This document shows, one piece after another, positions 1-7,463 of a stretch of DNA of 24,429 bases. The DNA comes from Methanomicrobiales archaeon (lineage in GTDB: Archaea; Halobacteriota; Methanomicrobia; Methanomicrobiales; Methanospirillaceae), in the NCBI GenBank assembly GCA_013415575.1, contig JAAEES010000002.1, positions 1 to 24,429 on the forward strand, given 5' to 3'. Numbering within the stretch: position 1 is the first letter of the stretch; every line of letters begins with the position of its first letter. The position numbers and the translations under genes were made by a program. The notes below the pieces were generated by a model, which was not told the DNA's origin, made no database searches, and saw nothing but the letters and a program-made list of their open reading frames with translations.

Positions 1-1954
1 CCAGCCCCACTCCGGTACCTTCGTAGGCCGGGATTGTATGAAGCTGCTGGAATGGTTTGAAAATCGCGTCACCGTACTTCATATCGAACCCGATTCCGTT
101 GTCCTTCACGAAATACACCGTCTTTCCTTCTCTGGATAATGCGCCTATCTCGATTTTTGACGGATCATAATTACGGGTGAATTTCAGGGCATTTTCAAGG
201 ATATTGTAATACACCTGGTGGAGCAACTGGGGATCGGCATAACAGGGAGGAAGATCGCCGATCTCGAACCGGACATCACGTCCTTTCAATTCCTCCCGGA
301 GTTCTACCAATACTGTTTCAACGATCTGCGCCGGTCCGATCACCTCCTTGTTGAGTTCCTTTCGCCCCACCCGTGAGAAGTTCAGGAGGTCATCGATCAG
401 TTTTCCCATCTGCTGAGTATTTTGACGTATCTTTGATATAAGGCGGAATTCTGATTTCGTGAAAGTATCACCAGCTTCGGTCAGCAGGAGACTCGAATAG
501 CCGTCAATTGCCCGCAGGGGGGCCCGGAGGTCGTGGGAGACACTGTAGGTAAATGACTCCATCTCCCGGTTAGCACTCTGCAGGGCGAGCGTCCGTTCAT
601 TGACCCGTTGTTCGAGCTCCTCGTTGAACTTTTTCAGGTCCTTCTCCAGTTGTTTCCGGTCGGTGATATCACTCATAACCCCGACGATATACTTCTCACC
701 GCTGCCTCCGGTATACAGGGCCTTCTTGGTCACCATGGTATGGTGTTTGTTCTGGGCATCCGTGAAGGTCTCTTCGTTGATATTCTCTACGCCGGTCTCG
801 AACACCAGCTCATCCTTCTGCCAGAATACGTCGGCCTCCTCTTTGGGAAAGAAATCATAATCCGATTTGCCGATGAGCTCGTCCCGCGAGTACCCCAGGA
901 ACCGGCAGTAGGCATTGTTGAGCAGGATCCACCGGTGATTCCTGTCCTTGACGAAGACCGGGTCAGCAATGGTGTTGATGATGGTATCCAAGCTGTTCCG
1001 GGCGTTGCTGAGTTCCTCTTCAGCATGACGACGATGCCGGAGCTCATTCTCGAGTTCTCTTGTCTTCTTCGTCACCTGGTAGCGCATCGCCCTGGACCAT
1101 GAGAAGGCGACGAGGACAATCAGGGCAACAGGGGTAAAGAGATAGAGAAAGAGAGAGGATTCTCCAAGCCCTTCCTGGTTCAGCGGGGTGAACCACCGTG
1201 TTTCCAGGACGTCCAGATCCCCTGATTCACGGAGTTCACGAAGACCCTCATCGAGAACAGGAAGATATGCTGCTCCCGCCTCGTTAATCTTGAACGTGTA
1301 AAAGCCTGATTCCGGGTAGCCTTCAACAACAGTTACACCGCTGATTCCGACATATTTCCGGAGATACGAAGCCTGCGCATCTTCGATGAATGCGAAATCC
1401 CCCCGTCCCATCTTCAGGAGGAGAAAGGCTTCGGCAGGGTTTGTTGCACCCGCAATCCGGTATTCTTCAGGAACGAGGAGATCCGGACCGGGAGATCCGG
1501 TGTGGGGAACGATGACGACATCCCCGGTCTGCAGGTTCCGTGAACGCCCCCAGTCGTCACGCGAATAGAGGGAGTAGCGGACCGGCAGGACAGGTTCTGA
1601 CAGCATGAGGCGCCCCGTCTGAATACCGCGGGTGAAGACCGGAAAGATGAGTGATCTTTCCTCCCTTTCACTAAGGATCGCACCAGCCTCCTGCTCTGTA
1701 AGAATTGTGATGGTGAGCCCGGTTTCCCGGGCGAGGTGCTGGATAAGTTCACAGGAATACCCTGCAGGCTGCCCTTCGTGATTGAGGTACTCATAGGGCG
1801 GCAGGTTCTCATGCATAATAAAAAAGATGCCGGTCTCCGGTTCTGCAGAAACCGGAACTCCCACGATGAGGAGGAGGGCGAGGAGGACGGTTCCGTACCG
1901 GATGATCTTATGAGCCGCCTTTCGTATCTGTGGATCAGAATGTGATCTGGCCAT
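1..1954 (-). CDS. Membrane sensor histidine kinase with extracellular solute-binding domain (C-terminus cut by window edge)
   Basis: The minus-strand frame is open from an ATG at 1954 to the window edge, 651 codons without a stop. It starts with a charged N-terminus and a hydrophobic stretch (about residues 22-37), then an extracellular SBP_bac_3-like domain (about 40-260; it contains ENLPPYEY and GYSCELIQ). A second membrane helix lies near 265-285, then a coiled segment, a PAS domain (about 315-430, ending in the GVMSDITDRKQLE type of motif), and HisKA with H-box SVSHDLRAPLRAI (His474). The catalytic domain has N-box NILENALKF, G1 DNGIGF and G2 GTGVGL at the very edge. The layout predicts a kinase that senses a small extracellular ligand and autophosphorylates on His474. 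Periplasmic-type binding domains fused to kinases are typical of bacteria, so lateral origin is possible. A purine-rich GAGGGGG lies almost on the start codon, so the start is less certain than the domains. Confidence 0.9.
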   Translation of the reverse strand, partial: MARSHSDPQIRKAAHKIIRYGTVLLALLLIVGVPVSAEPETGIFFIMHENLPPYEYLNHEGQPAGYSCELIQHLARETGLTITILTEQEAGAILSEREERSLIFPVFTRGIQTGRLMLSEPVLPVRYSLYSRDDWGRSRNLQTGDVVIVPHTGSPGPDLLVPEEYRIAGATNPAEAFLLLKMGRGDFAFIEDAQASYLRKYVGISGVTVVEGYPESGFYTFKINEAGAAYLPVLDEGLRELRESGDLDVLETRWFTPLNQEGLGESSLFLYLFTPVALIVLVAFSWSRAMRYQVTKKTRELENELRHRRHAEEELSNARNSLDTIINTIADPVFVKDRNHRWILLNNAYCRFLGYSRDELIGKSDYDFFPKEEADVFWQKDELVFETGVENINEETFTDAQNKHHTMVTKKALYTGGSGEKYIVGVMSDITDRKQLEKDLKKFNEELEQRVNERTLALQSANREMESFTYSVSHDLRAPLRAIDGYSSLLLTEAGDTFTKSEFRLISKIRQNTQQMGKLIDDLLNFSRVGRKELNKEVIGPAQIVETVLVELREELKGRDVRFEIGDLPPCYADPQLLHQVYYNILENALKFTRNYDPSKIEIGALSREGKTVYFVKDNGIGFDMKYGDAIFKPFQQLHTIPAYEGTGVGL

Positions 1955-2067
1955 GCCCCCTCTGGCCGTTGTGATTACCTCGACCTGTCCCCGAATAAAG
2001 GTATCGAATTTACGCCGGAGGGACAGGTCTGTTCCGCCAGTAGCATCGCTATATGCCATATGATAAC

Positions 2068-2083
2068 AAATAGCAAGCTATTT
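2068..2083. repeat. Inverted repeat AAATAGC-AA-GCTATTT in divergent intergenic region
   Basis: Perfect 7-base arms flank a 2-base spacer between the divergent kinase gene (start 1954) and membrane-protein gene (start 2181). A shorter relative, TAGC-ATC-GCTA, sits at 2041-2051 and overlaps a TATA-like CTATATG. The position and symmetry suggest a regulator-binding site; the role is inferred. Confidence 0.35.
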
Positions 2084-2180
2084 CCGATGCCAGTCGATAG
2101 TAAATTCAAGGAGGATTATCAGATCTCTATCGAAATGAAGAGAGAGCTGGGGCTGATCTTTTTTACAGGTGTTCAAGCAC

Positions 2181-2690
2181 ATGAATACACAAAAGATCCT
2201 GTACCAGGTACTTATGACCCTGGTCTTCGGAGGACTCGCCTACATTACCCGGGCCCTCGATCTCGTCACTCCGCTCGGTGATGTTTTCGTCCTCGACCTG
2301 CGGGATTTTTTTGTCGCCATTGGTGCTGCAATCGGCGGGCCGATCCCGGGGTTCGTCATCGGCGTACTGGCAGGCCTTCCGGCAAAGATACCGGCAATCG
2401 ATATTGCGGCGTTTTCCATTGCCGGTCTGACTGTCGGGTGGTTCTCAACCTATTTCTATAAGAAACGGATCAATGTCGCATACTCCGCCGTTTTCATGCT
2501 GGTCGGCTATGGTATTGCTCTGATCATGATCCACTACTATAACCTCTGGCAGTTCTCGACCGGGCTGATTGCCCGGGCACTCATCTGCACCCCGGTCAAT
2601 ATCTTTATACTGCACAACCTCCTCTTGGTGTATCCAAGGGTTCTTGCTATTGCCCGGTACAACGGAGAGCCGGGGAACAAGAAGGAATAA
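2181..2690 (+). CDS. Small polytopic membrane protein (LytS-type 5TM or ECF S-component-like)
   Basis: A 169-aa protein with about five hydrophobic segments: roughly residues 8-24, 38-65, 75-90, 97-115 and 122-145, followed by a short charged tail ending NKKE. The stretch DFFVAIGAAIGGPIPGFVIG resembles the glycine-rich core of 5TMR-LYT-type sensor membrane domains and of ECF transporter S components, but I cannot place it in one family. I chose the ATG at 2181 over an in-frame GTG at 2169 because AGGTG at 2167-2171 overlaps the GTG and is a well-spaced Shine-Dalgarno sequence for 2181. It is divergent from the sensor kinase gene and could work with it, but only position supports that. A hairpin with a T-run follows the stop. 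Confidence 0.8.
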   Translation: MNTQKILYQVLMTLVFGGLAYITRALDLVTPLGDVFVLDLRDFFVAIGAAIGGPIPGFVIGVLAGLPAKIPAIDIAAFSIAGLTVGWFSTYFYKKRINVAYSAVFMLVGYGIALIMIHYYNLWQFSTGLIARALICTPVNIFILHNLLLVYPRVLAIARYNGEPGNKKE

Positions 2691-2753
2691 TTCCCCTGGG
2701 AAAATGAGGTAATCCGGCGATTTCCAGCAGGGCACTTCACTCATTTCTTCACA

Positions 2754-2772
2754 GCAGGGATTTTTTTCCTGC
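2754..2772 (+). terminator. Hairpin with internal T-run downstream of membrane protein gene
   Basis: GCAGG (2754-2758) can pair with CCTGC (2768-2772) around a loop holding seven T residues, and a second T-rich stretch follows at about 2775-2781. Archaeal termination relies mainly on T-runs, so this is a plausible 3' end for the gene at 2181-2690. Confidence 0.45.
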
Positions 2773-2941
2773 CTTTATTTTCCTGCCTTCATAAAAGACT
2801 GGTAATCACCATGGTCCACTGGTCTGGCGGACTGAACCTGATACCCGGAAAGCAGATAAGAACATCCTTCCGGAAGACCCTATCCATGGTCTGTATCTGA
2901 GAGATGGATCCCTTGTTCTGGTTCGTGGCTGCTCCGGCAGG

Positions 2942-2951
2942 GCTTTTTAGA
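2942..2951 (+). promoter_or_regulatory. TATA-like box for hxlB
   Basis: GCTTTTTAGA is centred about 26 bases upstream of the ATG at 2973. That spacing predicts transcription starting at or next to the start codon, i.e. a leaderless transcript, and is why I prefer 2973. Confidence 0.4.
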
Positions 2952-2972
2952 AAGAATGTGTACCTGTAGGTG

Positions 2973-3617
2973 ATGTCCGATGAGAACGAGCTGCAGCGTG
3001 GGGCACCACCCTGCTATGCCCTCTCCGACCTGATGGTGCTCATGGCCGAGAAGATGGAGGAGACCGCACGCGCGCTCGATGCAGAACAGGCGGTCAGATT
3101 CCTCGATGAGATGCTTGCCGCCCGAAGAGTATATGTCGCAGGTGCAGGCCGATCCGGCCTTGTCTCACGGACGTTTGCCATGCGCCTGATGCACATCGGA
3201 TTTGAATCGTATGTCATCGGAGAGACGATAACCCCGGCATTCTCAGCCGGAGATACCCTGGTCGCCTTCTCGGGGTCCGGTGAGACCAACTCGATCTTTG
3301 ATATCTGCGAGACAGCAAAGGAACTGGGGGGCAGGCTCTGTCTGATCACCTCCTCGCCGGATTCCCGTATCTACAGGATCGCGGATTGTATCGTCATGCT
3401 CACCGGGCAGGAATCACAGGGCGGCGAGATGACGAGCCAGTATGAGGTCCGCCAGATTACCGGTCAGTACCGGTCAGTATCCGCATCATTCGCCCCCTTC
3501 GGGACGCTCTTTGAGACAGCCGCCCTGATTTTTGCCGATGCGGTCATATCGGCGCTCATCGAGACACGGCACTGTAGTCTTGACGAGGTCCGGGGACGCC
3601 TCTCAAATGTCCAGTAG
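2973..3617 (+). CDS. hxlB: 6-phospho-3-hexuloisomerase (SIS domain)
   Basis: The 214-aa protein is a single SIS domain of the HxlB/PHI type. It has the phosphosugar-binding AGAGRSGLV near residues 55-63, then FAMRLMHIGF, GETITPA, SGSGETNS and LITSSPDS. HxlB interconverts D-arabino-3-hexulose 6-phosphate and fructose 6-phosphate in the ribulose monophosphate pathway. In methanogens that lack the oxidative pentose phosphate route, this pathway is thought to run in reverse to make ribulose 5-phosphate for nucleotides and aromatic amino acids. The partner hexulose-6-phosphate synthase is not in the window. An in-frame GTG at 2970 directly precedes the chosen ATG. The length matches the family, and the family call is firm. 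Confidence 0.88.
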   Translation: MSDENELQRGAPPCYALSDLMVLMAEKMEETARALDAEQAVRFLDEMLAARRVYVAGAGRSGLVSRTFAMRLMHIGFESYVIGETITPAFSAGDTLVAFSGSGETNSIFDICETAKELGGRLCLITSSPDSRIYRIADCIVMLTGQESQGGEMTSQYEVRQITGQYRSVSASFAPFGTLFETAALIFADAVISALIETRHCSLDEVRGRLSNVQ

Positions 3618-3643
3618 GAGAGAATTCAAGCCCGCACACTCTT

Positions 3644-3652
3644 CTTTTAAAG
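3644..3652 (+). promoter_or_regulatory. TATA-like box CTTTTAAAG upstream of the 178-aa gene
   Basis: Centred near 3648, it predicts transcription from about 3674 and a leader of roughly 28 bases. That leader contains an inverted repeat ATGAGA (3685-3690) / TCTCAT (3698-3703) whose second arm includes the first two bases of the ATG at 3702. Confidence 0.4.
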
Positions 3653-3701
3653 ACTCACGACCATCCATACCCTCATGTAGGTATATGAGAAAGACCCTCT
3701 C

Positions 3702-4238
3702 ATGGATGACGTGATCCCCCTCAAATCCGATAACGAGGCACGATCTCTGTTGAAACAGTACCTCAAGAGCATGGATGTCGAGATCGTACAGGAGATGGAT
3801 AAAGACGGAAACTGGGGCTTCTGGGTTCGGTTCGGCAATTACCCGATCCTGATTGATCACCGCAAGGAAACACACTTCTGCATTGTTGCCTTCCAGATCA
3901 CCCTCAAGGACGAGCGTGCAATCAAACACCTGAATGAATTCTACGACAAGAACGATGCCCAGTTCGTGTATGAGCTGACCCGGGCATTCACCTCCCCCCT
4001 TACCGCCTACTCACGGATCATCGAAGGTGGAAGGGTAATTGGGTTTACCGTTTCGAAGTATATCTATCCGCACCATGACGAGTTCAACATGCGAACTCTC
4101 GATATCGCCCTTCAGAGCGTCGTGAGTACTGGAGCTGTCGGAGTCTCATTCCTGAAATGGATGGCACGGGTCATAGATGTCCAGTATGAGCGGGGAACTG
4201 AACCGGGGGACACCGATCCGACCAGGCTCTTTGTGTAG
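3702..4238 (+). CDS. Conserved-looking cytosolic protein of unknown function
   Basis: A 178-aa soluble protein with no signal peptide or membrane segment. The N-terminal half alternates helix-like and strand-like segments (EARSLLKQYLKSMDVEI, then GFWVRFGNYPILIDH), a pattern reminiscent of YbjN-like or secretion-chaperone-like folds; I cannot assign a family with confidence. The C-terminal half carries a glycine/valine-rich helix (VVSTGAVGVSFLKW). It sits 84 bases after hxlB on the same strand but appears to have its own TATA box. No Shine-Dalgarno sequence is evident, and the start codon lies within a small inverted repeat. Length and codon use resemble its neighbours, so it is probably a genuine lineage-conserved gene. 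Confidence 0.75.
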   Translation: MDDVIPLKSDNEARSLLKQYLKSMDVEIVQEMDKDGNWGFWVRFGNYPILIDHRKETHFCIVAFQITLKDERAIKHLNEFYDKNDAQFVYELTRAFTSPLTAYSRIIEGGRVIGFTVSKYIYPHHDEFNMRTLDIALQSVVSTGAVGVSFLKWMARVIDVQYERGTEPGDTDPTRLFV

Positions 4239-4436
4239 TTGTTCTTTCCGGGACTGGACTGCCGGTAGGTAATCTTATACTGTATTGTCCCGGTTACGGC
4301 CCGATATTCGGCAGGCCTATTTCTCCGTACCGGCTCCCGTCGGGTTTTCCGGGTCCGGAACTCACCATGACTGAGCTGCTCATCCCTGTATCAGGAACAT
4401 GCTGAGCCGGAAGGAACAGGAATCCATACGGGTAAT

Positions 4437-4444
4437 CTTAAATT
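4437..4444 (+). promoter_or_regulatory. TATA-like box CTTAAATT that decides the phosphoribosyltransferase start
   Basis: Centred about 30 bases upstream of the ATG at 4471, it predicts transcription from about 4467, inside the longer reading frame that opens at 4399. A similar CTTATACT at 4274-4281 could be a distal promoter. Confidence 0.35.
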
Positions 4445-4470
4445 CCCTGTCGCGCTGTCCATATATGTAT

Positions 4471-5142
4471 ATGATACCGGACTCCTTTCCCGTTGATCTC
4501 ATCTCCTGGGACCGTGCTACATCGCTATCAAGAAGCCTGGCTGCGATGATCAGGGCATCCCGCTTCCAGCCTGATATCGTCATCGCAATCGGGAGAGGAG
4601 GGTATGTCCCCGCACGGATCGTCTGCGATCGTCTCCTCATGAACGATCTCACCAGCATCAAGATCGAGCACTGGGGAACTGCTGCCCATAAACTCGATCA
4701 GGCACGGGTACGATTCCCCCTTTCAGTGAACGTGGAGGGAAAAGACATCCTGGTGATCGATGATATCACCGATACCGGTGAAACCCTGATGGCAGCCCGT
4801 GAATACCTTGCTCTGACCAAACCGGGAGAGATCCGCACGGGGGTTCTCCAGCACAAGACCAGCTCGGCGTATCAGCCGGATTACTATGCCGAGCTGATTT
4901 CTGACTGGAAGTGGATCGTCTACCCCTGGGCACTCCATGAGGACATGATAGGATTTCTGGAAAAAGTTATAAGCACCCGGCCGGCATCTGTGGGCGACCT
5001 GACGGAAGCTCTCCGGCTACGGTTCATGATGAGTCCGGATATGGATGAGGTTGTCCTCGCCCTGAACGACATGGTCTCCCTTCACACGGCTGCCCGGCGA
5101 GGGGACCTGTACTACGCCTTGGGAAGAACGAAACATCTCTGA
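4471..5142 (+). CDS. Phosphoribosyltransferase (archaeal xanthine/hypoxanthine PRT-like family)
   Basis: A 223-aa type I PRT-fold protein. Near residues 40-60 it has PDIVIAIGRGGYVPARIVCD, then the PRPP-binding signature ILVIDDITDTGETL around residues 92-105. It would transfer a phosphoribosyl group from PRPP, most likely to a purine base; the substrate cannot be read from sequence. The frame opens at 4399, but I prefer the ATG at 4471. From memory, related archaeal proteins begin with a short PDEF-type lead followed by the SW..-LSR.LA helix. A TATA-like box lies just upstream of 4471, while AGGAA sits too close to the 4399 ATG to act as a ribosome binding site. The extra C-terminal 40 residues beyond the PRT core are of unknown role. 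Confidence 0.83.
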   Translation: MIPDSFPVDLISWDRATSLSRSLAAMIRASRFQPDIVIAIGRGGYVPARIVCDRLLMNDLTSIKIEHWGTAAHKLDQARVRFPLSVNVEGKDILVIDDITDTGETLMAAREYLALTKPGEIRTGVLQHKTSSAYQPDYYAELISDWKWIVYPWALHEDMIGFLEKVISTRPASVGDLTEALRLRFMMSPDMDEVVLALNDMVSLHTAARRGDLYYALGRTKHL

Positions 5143-5165
5143 CCAGAATAGCCACGGGCCCCCTC

Positions 5166-5206
5166 CACCTATTTGGCCATTCCCCGAGGAAGAATAGGTG
5201 TCTTTT
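5166..5206 (+). terminator. Perfect 8-base inverted repeat followed by TCTTTT
   Basis: CACCTATT (5166-5173) and AATAGGTG (5193-5200) are exact reverse complements with a 19-base loop, and the second arm is followed by TCTTTT. It lies 24 bases after the phosphoribosyltransferase stop and can serve as its terminator. It might alternatively belong to the leader of the ribonuclease III gene. Confidence 0.45.
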
Positions 5207-5220
5207 CACCTTGATATCCA

Positions 5221-5260
5221 GCGGTTTTACTGCAGCAGTGGCGATAGTGGCGGAAACCGT
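5221..5260 (+). promoter_or_regulatory. Predicted stem-loop in the ribonuclease III leader
   Basis: CGGTTT (5222-5227) pairs with AAACCG (5254-5259), extendable by G-U pairs on both ends. It encloses a second inverted repeat, ACTGC-A-GCAGT (5229-5239). The structure ends just before the GGGAGGGGG ribosome binding site (about 5265-5275) of the gene starting at 5282. Confidence 0.35.
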
Positions 5261-5281
5261 AAACGGGAGGGGGAATAGTTA

Positions 5282-6028
5282 ATGCCTGTCCGGCCAGAAT
5301 CTGGAATGAAACCTGCCATGATCACCGATGGAGAACGCGAACGGCTCCTTCGTGCATTCCTCACCAGTCCAGCTATTGGGCGAAGGAGGGCAGGACCGGA
5401 AGCACTCGGCCGATACCATTGTGCACTGACGCATCGCTCCTATACGCGGGAGACCGGGGTGACCTCCGGTGACAATGAACGCCTGGAATTTCTCGGGGAC
5501 AGGGTTCTGAACCTGATCGTGGCGGAGTTCCTGTTCCGGAATTACCCGGGGCAGGAAGGTGACCTGACCGCACGGATGGAATGGACAGAGAACCGGAACC
5601 TTGCCCGGGCTGTCGCTGCGGCGAATATCGGCTTTGAGGACCTCATCCTGGTCGGAAGCCGGCAGGAGAAGACACCACGCATCATTGCCGGTGCTTTTGA
5701 AGCATTTGTGGCTGCTCTCTACCTCGATCTCGGTCTGGCACGGACAAAGACCATTATCGGGCGGTTGATGTCAGATGAGATCAGGAACTTCAGGACTGAC
5801 CGGAATTATAAAAAGATCCTCCAGGAGTATCTCCAGAAACGAGACCACCCTCTCCCGGAATACCACCTCGAAGAGAGAACGGGCGCTCATCATCACCCCC
5901 GTTTCAGCTACGTGGTCATGATTGACGGAGCGGTCATTGGGAGGGGAAAGGGACGATCAAAAGCCGAAGCTACCCAGAACGCTGCCCGGGAAGCCCTGCA
6001 GGTGCTGCAAGGATCCCGTCCCGCCTGA
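5282..6028 (+). CDS. rnc: Ribonuclease III with RNase III domain plus dsRNA-binding domain; one catalytic Asp replaced by Gly
   Basis: The 248-aa protein has the full bacterial RNase III layout: an endonuclease domain (about residues 18-165) and a double-stranded-RNA-binding domain (about 175-244, ending GRGKGRSKAEATQNAAREAL). The signature NERLEFLGD gives Glu69 and Asp73, equivalent to E. coli Glu41 and Asp45; Glu92 matches Glu65 and Glu140 matches Glu117. The residue equivalent to E. coli Asp114 is Gly137 (codon GGT at 5690-5692; GAT would be Asp). Asp114 belongs to the conserved metal-site acidic cluster, so cleavage may be weakened or altered. RNase III is patchily distributed in archaea, which normally mature rRNA by other endonucleases. 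A strong GGAGGGGG precedes the ATG at good spacing. The start of the downstream stress-protein gene lies 46 bases after the stop. Confidence 0.93.
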   Translation: MPVRPESGMKPAMITDGERERLLRAFLTSPAIGRRRAGPEALGRYHCALTHRSYTRETGVTSGDNERLEFLGDRVLNLIVAEFLFRNYPGQEGDLTARMEWTENRNLARAVAAANIGFEDLILVGSRQEKTPRIIAGAFEAFVAALYLDLGLARTKTIIGRLMSDEIRNFRTDRNYKKILQEYLQKRDHPLPEYHLEERTGAHHHPRFSYVVMIDGAVIGRGKGRSKAEATQNAAREALQVLQGSRPA

Positions 6029-6074
6029 GAGATATCCTTATGAGCTCCCGCAGGCATCATCAGGTGAGGTTTCT

Positions 6075-6494
6075 GTGTTCCGAAAAATTCTGGTGGCAGT
6101 TGACGGATCACCCATAACGGGAAAAGTACTCGCCGCAGCAGCTGATCTGGCGAGGCACTACGATGCTGAACTCCACTGCATCTATGTCATCGAGACTGGA
6201 TGGTCTGATGGTGATACTACCCGGGAACTGGTCATCCGGGAGCTAGAGGATGAATCCGAAGACATGCTCGCAGGTTTTGAGAAGGAGCTTACCAGAATGG
6301 GGGCCCGTGCCGTCCTGCACCTGAAACGCGGCCATCCGGGTGAGACAATTCTCGCGGCCGTCAATGAGACCAGTTCCGATCTGGTCGTGATCGGTTCGGT
6401 GGGCAAGAGCCAGATTTCCCGCATGCTCTCAGGGAGTGTCAGCACGTTTGTGGTCACCCATAGCCCGGCTGCTACTCTCGTGATAAAACCCTGA
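6075..6494 (+). CDS. Universal stress protein, UspA family
   Basis: A 139-aa single-domain UspA protein. It starts with the family's N-terminal strand FRKILVAVDGS and ends with the ATP-binding motif GSVGKSQISRMLSGSVS (G-2X-G-9X-G-S) followed by VVTHSPAATLVIKP. Proteins of this subtype usually bind ATP and modulate stress survival; the target is unknown. I use the GTG at 6075 because the family normally begins immediately before this strand and GGTGAGG at 6062-6069 is well placed. The frame remains open upstream into rnc, but that extension is proline- and arginine-rich and unlike the family. It may be co-transcribed with rnc. Confidence 0.88.
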   Translation: MFRKILVAVDGSPITGKVLAAAADLARHYDAELHCIYVIETGWSDGDTTRELVIRELEDESEDMLAGFEKELTRMGARAVLHLKRGHPGETILAAVNETSSDLVVIGSVGKSQISRMLSGSVSTFVVTHSPAATLVIKP

Positions 6495-6510
6495 ACCCTC
6501 AGTGAAGGGT
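6495..6510 (+). terminator. Short hairpin directly after the UspA gene
   Basis: ACCCT (6495-6499) and AGGGT (6506-6510) form a 5-base-pair stem with a 6-base loop immediately after the stop codon. No long T-run follows, so it is a weak call. Confidence 0.3.
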
Positions 6511-6792
6511 CATCTGCTCCGCTCACCACTTTTCACCGGCGTAATAGTATCTGTGAGCATTTCTGGAACGTACGGCCATCTCTTTCGCCACGATTCCCCC
6601 TTTTTCCGATCCATTACTACCTTAGGTCAATCACCAATATAAGGGAAGAATCGGGGGTATGTTGTGCCGAGCCATTCTTCAGTCCCAATCCATTTCCTCC
6701 TGATACCGGAGATTTCCCCGCTTTCCCGGGTTTGGACAAGGCGGGATCCGAAGCGGGAACATCATTATGGTATCTACGGGTGATGATCGCGC
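6511..6792 (+). other. Intergenic region upstream of the flavoprotein gene, with a TATA-like box
   Basis: About 280 bases without a convincing gene. CAATATAAG at 6635-6643 is a good TATA-like box that would start transcription near 6664 and give a leader of about 130 bases. The leader includes a 14-codon ATG frame at 6659 with no supporting evidence. GGTGATG about six bases upstream of the ATG at 6793 is the probable ribosome binding site. Confidence 0.35.
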
Positions 6793-7434
6793 ATGAATGT
6801 GCTCTATATCTATGCGCATCCTGAGCCCCGTTCGTTCAACAGCGCACTCAGGGATATTGCGATGGTCACCCTCGCCAGATCCGGCCACCAGGTTAAAGTA
6901 TCAAACCTGTACGTGATGAAATTCAAGGCTGTGCTGGATCCCCAGGATTTCCGTATCCGGGCAGATCCCGATCACTTCAACCCGGCAACAGAACAGATCC
7001 ATGGCGTGAGAACAGGGAGCCTGGCACCGGATATCAGGGAAGAAATTGAGAAAATCTCCTGGGCCGACCTCTTGATCTTCCAGTTCCCGATCTGGTGGTC
7101 CTACATGCCGGCAATCCTGAAGGGATGGATTGACCGGGTCTTCGTGCAGGGTTTTGTTGTCAATCTGGAAGAGAGCCGAGTCTATGATTGCGGGCTCCTG
7201 CGTGGTAAAAGAGCCCTGATTGTGGCGACCTGTGGATCAACCGAAGAAATGTATTCCAAGGGAGGAGTACACGGGGATCTTAGAGAGCACCTGTCCATTA
7301 TCACCCATACCATCTTTGAATTTACGGGAATGGAGGCGCTCTCCCCGTTCATCATATATAATGTTCCTGCACTGACCCGCGAAGAAGGCGGACACCAGCT
7401 CGAGCGATATCGCAGCTTCCTCGAAATGTTTTAA
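6793..7434 (+). CDS. NAD(P)H:quinone-oxidoreductase-like flavodoxin-fold protein
   Basis: The 213-aa protein has the flavodoxin-like fold of the NQO1/MdaB/Kef-ancillary family. It starts with VLYIYAHPEPRSFNSAL (phosphate-binding loop for FMN/FAD) and has the hallmark LIFQFPIWWSYMPAILKGW near residues 98-116, followed by DRVF. A later ALIVATCGS strand binds flavin. Such enzymes make two-electron reductions of quinones or similar acceptors using NAD(P)H. In a methanogen, which has methanophenazine or no membrane quinone, the true acceptor is unclear. It is transcribed alone, and its stop codon TAA is part of the first bases of an A10G10 run, after which a convergent gene ends. Confidence 0.85.
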   Translation: MNVLYIYAHPEPRSFNSALRDIAMVTLARSGHQVKVSNLYVMKFKAVLDPQDFRIRADPDHFNPATEQIHGVRTGSLAPDIREEIEKISWADLLIFQFPIWWSYMPAILKGWIDRVFVQGFVVNLEESRVYDCGLLRGKRALIVATCGSTEEMYSKGGVHGDLREHLSIITHTIFEFTGMEALSPFIIYNVPALTREEGGHQLERYRSFLEMF

Positions 7435-7460
7435 AAAAAAAAGGGGGGGGGGCGCTCTCC
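7433..7460 (-). terminator. A10G10 homopolymer block; on the minus strand a hairpin, C-run and T10 terminator
   Basis: Ten A residues (7433-7442) are followed by ten G residues (7443-7452) and CGCTCTCCCC. Read on the minus strand, just past the stop of the 7464-7856 gene, this gives GGGG-agagcg-CCCC followed by more C and T10, a textbook hairpin plus T-run. It separates two convergent genes. Confidence 0.6.
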
Positions 7461-7463
7461 CCT

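Noticed and set aside
1736..1945. Plus-strand frame over the signal region of the sensor kinase
   Set aside because: The minus-strand frame encodes a continuous SBP_bac_3 domain here; the plus-strand product is featureless.
2811..2900. A 29-codon plus-strand frame starting MVHWSGG near a TATA-like ATAAAAGA
   Set aside because: The spacing from the box to the ATG (about 16 bases) is wrong for a leaderless start, there is no ribosome binding site, and the composition is unremarkable.
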